Origin: Theristus sp. LFF4_11
Taxonomy: Eukaryota; Nematoda; Chromadorea; Monhysterida; Xyalidae
Reading direction: 5' to 3'
Length of the DNA: 19,941 nt
Assembly (NCBI GenBank): GCA_030248135.1
Contig: JASANC010004707.1
Location: forward strand, 1-19,941
In this document: in pieces, positions 14,701 to 19,941 of the stretch
Numbering within the stretch: position 1 is the first letter of the stretch
Layout: the number at the start of each line of letters is the position of its first letter
Program-made: the position numbers and the translations under genes
The notes under the pieces: model-generated
Seen by the model: the letters and a program-made list of their open reading frames with translations, nothing else
Database searches by the model: none
What the model was told of the DNA's origin: nothing

Positions 14701-16784
14701 AGCGCATTGAATTACCCTGGAAAACCCCCTTTTCTTGTTTTTTGTTCCTGGACCGATTTCGCCAATTTCCACGGCCGACTCGCCCGAAATCGTCACGATT
14801 CAGCATCTAGAATTGCTCACGTAAGAAAACTAACCCAAAATTTGTGATCAGCGCATTGAATTACCCTGAAAAACACTTTTTTCTTGTTTTTCGTTCCTGG
14901 ACCGATTTCGCCGATTTCCACGGCCGATTCGCCCGAAATCGTCACGATTCAGCATCTAGAGTTGCTCACGTAAGAAAACTAACTTAAAATTCGTGATCGG
15001 CGCATTGAATTACCCTGTAAAACACTCTTTTCTTGTTTTTCGTTCGTGGACCGATTTCGCCGATTTCCACGGCCGATTCGCCCGATATCGTCACGATTCG
15101 GCATCTAGAGTTGCTCACGTAAGAAAACTAACCCAAAATCCGTGATCAGCGGATTGAATTACCCTAGAAAACACTCTTTTCTTGTTTTTCGTTCCTGGAC
15201 CGATTTCGCCAACTTCCACGGCCGATTCGCCCGAAATCGTCACGATTCAGCATCTAGAGTTGCTCACGTAAGAAAACTAACCCAAAATTCGTGATCAGCG
15301 CATTGAATTACCCTGGAAAACACTTTTTTCTTGTTTTTCGTTCCTGGACCGATTTCGCCGATTTCCACGGCCGATTCGCCCGAAATCGTCACGATTCAGC
15401 ATCTAGAGTTGCTCACGTAAGAAAACTAACTTAAAATTCGTGATCGGCGCATTGAATTACCCTGGAAAACACCCTTTTCTTGTTTTTCGTTCGTGGACCG
15501 ATTTCGCCGATTTCCACGGCCGATTCGCCCGATATCGTCACGATTCGGCATCTAGAGTTGCTCACGTAAGAAAACTAACCCGAAATCCGTGATCAGCGCA
15601 TTGAATTCCTACGGACTGAACATTTCTCCTATTTTTCGTAGCTCAGACAAAATTTGTAAGAGTGAAAAACTGATACCCAGTCAAAATGCTACCAACTTTA
15701 AAAAATGCACAATTTTGACCCCAAAAAATGCCCGGGCAAAAAAATAAACTAAATTTTCAGAATCTACGGATGAAATTACCCTAGGAAAAAATTTTGTTCA
15801 ACTGTGAAAGTGTCCCAGCTAAAAACTGAAAGGGCGAACACTTAAAACCAGGTGAAAACCCTCCCAACAATTAAAAATGCCCAATTTTTTACCCAAAAAC
15901 AGGGTCTGGGTAAAAAATTAACCCAATTTTCAAAATCTCCGGGTGGAATTACCCCAGGGAACATTTTTGTTCGACTGCGAAAGTGTCGCAGGTAAAAATT
16001 TAAAGGGCGAACACATGTTGATTACATACCAGAAAAAAAAAATACCAAGGAAAATAAGTAACATAAATTTCAGAATAGGTTTTTCGTGTCTACAGCGTAT
16101 GAAAAATAGTCGGATAAAAATTTTTTCGCGGCTCCAAGCACAACTTTGGGTGTTCGTTTCGTGTGCACAGAACCAAGTTTGTGGCTTATACTATGCTCGC
16201 TGGACGCAGCGAGCAAATTTGAAAAAAGCGCGCGAGGGAATATTCAGCCATATAATGCGTGATGCGCTGTCCGCTCGCTGGCGCTCGCTCGCGCATCCGC
16301 ATGATTATTGTATTTAATTAGCCAAAATCAACCTGAAAATCGCATTTCAGTTTAAAATTTTTACTATATTTATTCACCGAAAAGCTGAACAACGCCTGTT
16401 GAGTGTACACTGGTTTGCTGAGCTCGAATGCTCGAGAAACTTAAGAAAATGTTGAGTACCAGAAGTTAGCACTGGTTAATGGTTAATACATAACGAAATA
16501 TTGAACCCATTTTTTGTTGGTTTTTTGTTTTTCATTGCAGAAGGTGAGGTTGAGTTTGGTATATTTGTTCCGGAGTGACCCTGTATGCATTACCTGTGAA
16601 ATCTGACCAGTTGCAGCGTGTAGAACTCGCGGTATTTGTCTAGTTCAACGGGGCACGGTGGCTCCGGCGGTGATTGATCCGGTGACTCCGCGTAATAATC
16701 GTCATTGCGGTCGGCTGATTCAACCGTTGAAAATGCTGTGATCGATAAAATCGACAGTGACAAGAGCAAGTATCGACTGTTCAT
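11556..16784 (-). CDS. Secreted Cys-rich protein with Ala-rich amphipathic C-terminal helix, three exons
   Basis: Exons 16784-16594, 12823-12583 and 11735-11556 (minus) join into one 203-residue frame with GT-AG introns and matching phases. Residues 1-23 form a signal peptide (RYLLLSLSILSITAFSTVES). Next is an acidic, Pro-rich stretch, then six cysteines (44, 65, 73, 83, 85, 87), the last three as CPCTC, enough for three disulphides. A Gly/Pro/Asp linker (about 113-144, GPLGADGQPLPLGPDGK) follows, then a nearly uninterrupted Ala/Lys/Gln/Asp helix (about 145-193) and the ending GLVGKRRRR. I do not recognise the family. Gly followed by basic residues is the usual signal for propeptide cleavage and C-terminal amidation, so a peptide precursor is possible, but a secreted structural or host-interacting protein fits as well. 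Divergent from the gene at 17975. Confidence 0.7.
11776..11845. repeat. Dispersed repeat, copy 2
   Basis: This block matches 2020-2090 through ATGCTGTTCATACAGTTTTA, CGGAGTTTCCTGCTTTTCGC and ends in a (TGGA)n-like run (ATGGATGGATGGATGG). It lies just upstream, in transcript sense, of the exon 3 acceptor. Confidence 0.7.
12274..12532. mobile_element. Complete MITE with TACCGTAAA termini
   Basis: The left end, TACCGTAAAATCCTGCATAT then AAGGTTCCTCC, is the inverse of the right end, GGAGACCTTATATGCAAGAC then TTTACGGTA. Internally, CCCACTTATAAGACC recurs. It is about 259 bp with no coding capacity. The outermost TA may be the target duplication. A partial copy lies near 7780. Confidence 0.85.
12583..12823 (-). 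CDS. Secreted-protein exon 2: cysteine cluster and Gly/Pro linker
   Basis: The acceptor is TTTTGCGCTCAG. The frame reads CRDIKTEQCQF, then RCPCTCAFLM, an acidic/aromatic stretch LEDLEPWEYPDY and the linker ending DGKPLP. Donor GTATGC at 12582 is phase 0 and joins exon 3. If that donor is not used, the frame reads on for three codons (VCG) to TAA at 12571-12573, giving a 147-residue form. The ORF in another frame across this region is a shadow. Confidence 0.75.
13118..14194. mobile_element. Complete long-TIR non-autonomous DNA element (1,077 bp)
   Basis: The left terminus ATTATCTAAAAATGCGGGAG and about 145 bp after it are repeated in reverse complement at 14194 down to about 14045, with very few differences. 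The interior includes a segment (13534-13745) shared with the partial copy at 1-390. No transposase frame is present; the 87-residue ORFs inside are repeat translations. I could not define a clean target duplication. Superfamily unassigned. Confidence 0.85.
14304..15646. repeat. 149-bp satellite array, nine monomers with three-monomer higher-order period
   Basis: Monomers starting CCGATTTCGCC occur at 14304, 14454 (diverged start), 14604, 14753, 14902, 15051, 15200, 15349 and 15498. The spacing is 150, 150 and then 149 throughout. Monomers at 14902 and 15349 share CTTAAAATTCGTGATCGGCG; those at 15051 and 15498 share CGATATCG and GATTCGGCATC. This shows a 447-bp higher-order unit. The left monomers are the most diverged. 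No coding potential is evident. Confidence 0.93.
15660..16010. repeat. Decayed approximately 175-bp tandem repeat next to the satellite
   Basis: The block GAATTACC(C)(C)AGG..TTTTGTTC.ACTG.GAAAGTGTC.CAG..TAAAAA..GAAAGGGCGAACAC occurs near 15772 and 15947, and an older partial copy precedes it. It shares the GAATTACCC motif with the 149-bp monomers, so the two may be distantly related. The ORF at 15943-16317 starts inside it and is not considered a gene. Confidence 0.65.
16195..16214. repeat. Small perfect palindrome
   Basis: GCTCGCTG and CAGCGAGC are separated by 4 nt. Similar CGCTCGCTGGCGCTCGCTCG blocks lie about 70 nt further on. A short GC-rich structured patch in an AT-rich intron. Confidence 0.55.
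16594..16784 (-). CDS. Secreted-protein exon 1: signal peptide and acidic Pro-rich segment
   Basis: The ATG at 16784 starts MNSRYLLLSLSILSITAF, a clear signal peptide with likely cleavage near ESA-D (residues 22-25). DDYYAESPDQSPPEPPCPV and a YREFYTLQLVRFH segment follow. The exon ends CACAG before donor GTAATG, leaving AG, which joins A of exon 2 to make Arg64. Confidence 0.78.
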
Positions 16785-17974
16785 GTTTCGTCCGCTGAGA
16801 AAGTTCTAGCAAAAAAAACTTTTTGGTTTTGTGAACTTTTCAAATGAACTTTTTTTAATATAGCTAGTTGAACTATTTTTTCAAAAGTTTTGATGACCCG
16901 ACGTTGTTTTAACAGCGGTACTTGTATATTTCGTGTGTGCTTGTTGAATATAATTTTTGGTGTGTGTCAAGTCAATCAATCTGTGAGCATACATTTATAA
17001 ACGGCGTGTAACAACACCCCGACGTGCACTGTTTTGCACACCCACAAGAATGTTCGCAGCAATTGATGAACACTACGTTCGAAAACGAGTAATTTTAACA
17101 GATTTTTTTGCAAATCGTATCATTTGCTTTCGAAATCGATTGCTTGCTTTGTGTGTATTCGTGTGTTTTATGCTTTATTGTTGCAGGGGAACTCGAAAAA
17201 ACAAGCATATGCCCTCTGACATGACAGTGGAGAGTGCGTTGAGCAAAATTGCACATTTATTTAGATATACTCGAGTATAGGTTCAAACTGTTATTAAACC
17301 AAATAAATCTATGAAAGGCAGTAATGAGTTTTTTTTGCAACGGTAACGGAGGCCTCAAGTGAAAACAAACACGGCACGTGGAACTAATTGTATGTTCGAA
17401 ATTAGAGTGCGTTTGTTGCCAGGCAATTCGTGAACAAAACTATTTTGATGGGCCTCGATGATATCGCGCTTTTAGTTCCCTAAATTATGTGGTACCGCCA
17501 TATTAAATTTTCAGAGTCAGATAATGACGACTGATCATTTTCTGCATGGATTTTACAAGCTGTATGAAAAGGTTTTTTATCACCTGCAAACAAAGATGGT
17601 TGCTAACTAAACTCATGGTTTTCTGGTTTTTTTCCACGGAGAATAATTGACAAATTTGCATCTGAGGTCACTTGGATTCTTGTGAAAATCACAACGCAAA
17701 ACCTTTAAGAACAAATGTGATCCATGGTTTGTTGATTGAATTAAAAATAGAAAAGAACCACACAAAAGAACAAGTGAAAGCAAATAAACCGCTCTCCCCC
17801 CGTCCGGGAGCTCGCCCCGATCTTTGTCCGGACTCAAACACGACGTCGTGTGCCACACAGTTTTGGTGCCGGTTTTTAAAGCAATTCTCACAGTTCATGC
17901 CACAGTCGCGTGTACGTGTTTGAATATACGTGTATACCGGCGAAAAAAACGTGAACGAACGTACACACGACACA
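16785..17974. promoter_or_regulatory. Divergent intergenic region between the secreted-protein and channel-like genes
   Basis: About 1.19 kb separates two start codons pointing away from each other, so both promoters should lie here. A 76-residue ORF at 17050-17280 plus (MFAAIDEHYVRKR, one hydrophobic segment, AATAAA about 23 nt after its stop) is present but has no support beyond that and is left uncalled. No clear TATA element can be assigned. Confidence 0.5.
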
Positions 17975-18111
17975 ATGCCACCGGACGATAACGACGCCGA
18001 GATACTGTCGATCTGGGACTGGCTGCGCGGCAACAAACTGTATCGAAACAGTGAACTCGGCGGACTGCACTACATCACGACGGCCGAGAACCGCCCGGAG
18101 CTGCTGCTGTG
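17975..18111 (+). CDS. Channel-like gene exon 1: cytoplasmic N-terminus and start of TM1
   Basis: It starts at ATG 17975 (ACACAATGCC, A at -3), MPPDDNDAEILSIWDWLRGN; an in-frame GTG/ATG-like extension upstream to 17930 is possible but adds only 15 polar residues. Donor GTAGGT at 18112. The short reading to a stop at 18115 is intron read-through. Confidence 0.7.
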
Positions 18112-19941
18112 GTAGGTCGGCAAGCCAGAGACAACTGAAGCATTCGTATGCCTACGGATTATTCGAATGCAGACAAATGAGACGCTAGCCGATTTCGTTT
18201 TCGGACGAATTATTAGCCATACCATGTTTTTCGCTAGAAGTTTCTTGAACGCTTCATCATCATCAAACTTCATCATCAGGATTTCAGGATTTCATAAGAA
18301 ATCCGCTGCCTGCGCTGTCTCCATTGTCTAGACAAGCGATGTCAGAGAGGCCGCCCAGCACACAGTATAAAAGGCAGCGCTGACTGCACACCAACCATCA
18401 TATCTTGAGGGGCATTCATGAAGCAGTATTTAGCGACCGCGTAGCTATGCTTCAGCTGCACGTCACTAAATACTGCTTCATGAATGCCGCTTCATGCGTT
18501 ACGATGTTTGATTTATGTGTGGACTATTGAATGAAATCTGATTATTATCACCCTCGTGGCCTGGTGGTAGTGTGTTAGACTACAGTCTGTGCGCTCGGGG
18601 GATCGAGCCCCGCCGAGGGGTGTATAGGCACTTAATGACAGAGAAAACTCGATGGGCGCCCTACTCAATGGCGTTCTGTACGCTTCTCTGGGTGAACCCT
18701 GGCTAAAAACATCGCCTAAAAATCACAACAACAACAACAACAAACTCGGATGCTCTTTATAGGTACCTGATAATGGTGCTGTTCACGATCGCCACCTGTT
18801 TCCACATGCGTCACACGCTGAACAGCTACTACAGCGAGTCAACCTCGACGTCGCAGTCGTTGCGCTTTTCGACGCCGACCGACTTCGACGAGTTGACCGA
18901 CTGGATTTTCTGCACCGAGAATCTGTACGGCGGCATGAATCCGAACGAGACGCTCTATGATGCGCTCGTGATCGGGCGACTGTGGCGCGAGCGTTTCTAT
19001 GATTTCAAGGGTTTCGCGGACGCGTTTCAACGGTGTAAACGCGCGGTGACGCTGAGGAGTAACGCGACGACGAACGCTGGCGAGGGCGGACATAAACGGG
19101 TTGGTTTTTGGGCGAACGTTTTGTTTAGTGAAACTGACACGTTGGAGCTTGAATACGCATTCCAAAATGTGCGCGGAAAAAAAAACTTCTGTTGAATTTT
19201 TCGCAGTACCGAAAGGTATAGTTTCTAAATATGGCTTCAGTTCAATCTTGGTTTTCGATTTGCGATTTGCTTTCTGAACTCCACTCGATTACAATTCAAT
19301 GTGAACACTACCTTTGTTGCTCTTGTGACAGTGTGGCTTATGGAACCATGGCTGTGCCCGTTCTCTTCGAATTGAAACTCTAAAAAAATCGCAATATTTT
19401 TTGTATCAATATAACAATGCAGTTTCGCAACAAAAAACCACGCACTGTAGCACGGCGTCACCCGTTGCTGCGCGCAGCACATCATGCGCTGCATGCAGAA
19501 TCGATCGAACGCAGTCGGCAACTGGCGCATTGACACCGTGGTCGGCTATGTGCTGGTGTTGCGCAAGCATCTGCAGCAAATCTGGCAGTACGAACAGACG
19601 GCGCGCACGCTGCAGCAGTTGAGTTTCGCGCGAGTGCTGTACAAATATCGACTGGGCATCGTCAAGACGGACGGAAGACTACAGTTCTATCCCAAGAAGG
19701 TTTCTGGTGCTGTTATACTGTACAGTTGTTGCGGCTTTTTTGAAAATTCACAAAAGGGCGCTCTGTTTTGAATTGACATGCAAGTATGCTTGATTAAACT
19801 TGACATTTTTCACAGAATACAGAGCTGTCGCGAAAAAGAAAGAAAGAACGAGCTCGGAGTTGATTTTGTGCAATTCAGCTTTTTAGGTTCGCTGATGTTT
19901 TACCCAGACTATAAGATCTGTCTGTGGTGTCTCTGCCTTTA
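17975..19941 (+). CDS. Partial membrane protein, possibly a DEG/ENaC/ASIC-type channel subunit, continues past the window
   Basis: Exons 17975-18111 and 18763-19099 join in phase (TG plus G makes Trp46). They give a short cytoplasmic N-terminus, a single TM helix (about 43-61, LLLWYLIMVLFTIATCFHM) and the beginning of a polar segment with cysteines (96, 137) and sequons N107 and N146, as expected for an extracellular domain. Probable further exons are 19207-19215 and 19478-19699. The order GGLHYI, Arg, TM1, SYY, Ser/Thr-rich stretch, aromatic-Cys-Thr-Glu-Asn resembles the start of degenerin/ENaC/ASIC subunits (HG motif, TM1, Tyr, FPxVTxCN), but the HG and FPAVTIC signatures are not exact. TM2 and the Cys-rich core would lie beyond the window. 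The family call is inference; a membrane protein with one early TM is well supported. Confidence 0.5.
18367..18374 (+). promoter_or_regulatory. TATA-box-like sequence upstream of an intronic hairpin
   Basis: TATAAAAG, in CACAGTATAAAAGGCAGC, lies about 44 nt before the base of the hairpin at 18411. The spacing would place a start just before the hairpin. This is a pattern only; AT-rich chance matches are common. Confidence 0.3.
18411..18488 (+). ncRNA. Pre-miRNA-like hairpin, 78 nt
   Basis: GGCATTCATGAAGCAGTATT plus TAG (18411-18433) is the exact reverse complement of 18466-18488, a perfect 23-bp stem. The 32-nt interior pairs further (GAC/GTC, G-C, AGCT/AGCT with a few mismatches and one bulge) to a 7-nt terminal loop. 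Size and shape fit an animal miRNA precursor in an intron. The fully matched basal stem is unusually perfect for a miRNA, so a recent palindromic insertion or siRNA-type hairpin is an alternative. I do not recognise a known miRNA seed. Confidence 0.4.
18550..18743 (+). mobile_element. tRNA-derived SINE with (CAA)n tail, copy B
   Basis: The head is ACCCTCGTGGCCTGGTGGTA with acceptor-stem pairing CCCTCG/CGAGGG, anticodon-like stem TTAGACTACAGTCTG and B-box GGGATCGAGCCC. The body runs GGCACTTAATGACAGA.AAAACTC and GGCGTTCTGTACG, then the tail (CAA)5-6. Closely similar to copy A at 3501-3742 in the same order. It is in sense orientation; its tail ends 19 nt before exon 2. Confidence 0.88.
18763..19099 (+). 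CDS. Channel-like gene exon 2: TM1 and proximal extracellular domain
   Basis: The acceptor CTCTTTATAG is followed by G TAC CTG ATA ATG. The exon starts ten bases before the first ATG, so 18773 is not the real start. It encodes residues 47-158, hydrophobic to about 61 and then polar and GC-rich. The 3' boundary is less certain: donor GTTGGT at 19100 keeps phase 0 with the later exons; the frame otherwise runs to TGA at 19193-19195. Confidence 0.65.
19100..19477 (+). other. Introns around the possible microexon
   Basis: If the 9-nt exon is used, two introns of 107 nt and 262 nt lie here; if not, one intron of 378 nt does. The sequence is AT-rich and no repeat is recognised. Confidence 0.4.
19207..19215 (+). 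CDS. Possible 9-nt microexon
   Basis: TACCGAAAG is flanked by a strong acceptor, TTTTTCGCAG, and a good donor, GTATAG (AAG before GTATAG). It adds exactly three codons (Tyr-Arg-Lys) and keeps phase 0 with exons on both sides. The motif could also be a decoy. Confidence 0.35.
19478..19699 (+). CDS. Channel-like gene downstream exon
   Basis: The acceptor GCTGCGCGCAG precedes CAC ATC ATG CGC. The exon encodes 74 residues from HIMRCMQNRSN to DGRLQFYPKK and is GC-rich with the codon use of the other exons. Donor GTTTCT at 19700 is weak. The next acceptor could be 19815 (CACAG, leading to a stop after 15 codons) or 19907 (ACCCAG, open to the window end). Membership in the same gene rests on strand, phase and proximity. 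Confidence 0.55.

Larger units (their letters stand above)
12824..16593 (-). other. Secreted-protein intron 1 (about 3.77 kb), repeat-filled
   Basis: The donor is GTAATG and the acceptor GCGCTCAG. In plus-strand order it contains unremarkable sequence (12824-13117), the long-TIR element (13118-14194), the 149-bp satellite (14304-15646), the decayed 175-bp repeat (15660-16010) and GC-rich small palindromes at 16195-16300. It is more than four times longer than the other introns, apparently through these insertions. Confidence 0.65.
18112..18762 (+). other. Channel-like gene intron 1 (651 nt)
   Basis: The ends are GTAGGT and CTTTATAG. It contains a TATA-like sequence (18367-18374), the 78-nt hairpin (18411-18488) and the sense-oriented SINE copy B (18550-18743). 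Confidence 0.75.

Noticed and set aside
14304..15646. CRISPR array
   Set aside because: Monomers are contiguous 149-bp tandem units with no distinct spacers, in a eukaryotic intron.
15943..16317. 124-residue ORF
   Set aside because: Begins within the decayed 175-bp repeat and lies in an intron of a gene on the other strand; GC-rich palindromes make up its end.
18550..18625. Functional tRNA gene
   Set aside because: The anticodon loop is 6 nt, the B box is altered, and the body and tail continue as a SINE.

Overview
The window looks like nuclear DNA of an animal, most likely a nematode. Genes are split by GT-AG introns of roughly 100 to 3,800 nt. Short exons are GC-rich against an AT-rich background. 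An interstitial array of 22 telomere-type hexamers (9959-10090) is a rotation of TTAGGC, the canonical nematode telomere unit. There are no bacterial operons, ribosome binding sites or prophage features. Species cannot be named from sequence alone.

Three protein-coding genes can be assembled by joining exons whose splice phases agree. (1) Minus strand, 5481 to 1286: a complete five-exon, 495-residue rhodopsin-class GPCR resembling FMRFamide-type neuropeptide receptors, with the DRY motif replaced by Asp-Cys-Phe. (2) Minus strand, 16784 to 11556: a three-exon secreted protein of 203 residues. It has a signal peptide, six cysteines, a Gly/Pro-rich linker and an Ala-rich amphipathic helix ending in Gly-Lys-Arg-Arg-Arg-Arg. 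Intron 1 is about 3.8 kb and full of repeats. (3) Plus strand, 17975 to beyond the right edge: the start of a membrane protein that could be a degenerin/ENaC/ASIC-type channel subunit. Genes 2 and 3 are divergent, with about 1.2 kb between their start codons.

The remainder is mostly intergenic or intronic repeat. It includes a long-TIR DNA element at 13118-14194 and a partial relative at 1-390. It also holds small inverted-repeat elements at 792-931, 2123-2317, 3959-4121 and 12274-12532, with a partial copy of the last near 7780. A tRNA-derived SINE with a (CAA)n tail occurs twice, at 3501-3742 minus and 18550-18743 plus. There is a 12-bp minisatellite at 4774-5108, a 149-bp satellite of nine monomers with a three-monomer higher-order period at 14304-15646, and a decayed approximately 175-bp repeat at 15660-16010. 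The 5.5-11.3 kb interval has no gene I can firmly support. It holds only weak candidates: a possible small secreted peptide at 9671-9877, a possible terminal exon at 10351-10477 and an ORF at 10673-11131.

The most unusual observations are these. Both SINE copies lie in the sense direction of their host gene, with tails ending 12 and 19 nt from a 3' splice site, and in the GPCR gene the tail replaces the polypyrimidine tract. A 78-nt hairpin with a perfect 23-bp stem sits just downstream of a TATA-like sequence inside intron 1 of gene 3, and resembles a pre-miRNA. Other items are the DCF substitution in the GPCR, the unrecognised secreted protein, and a possible 9-nt microexon.
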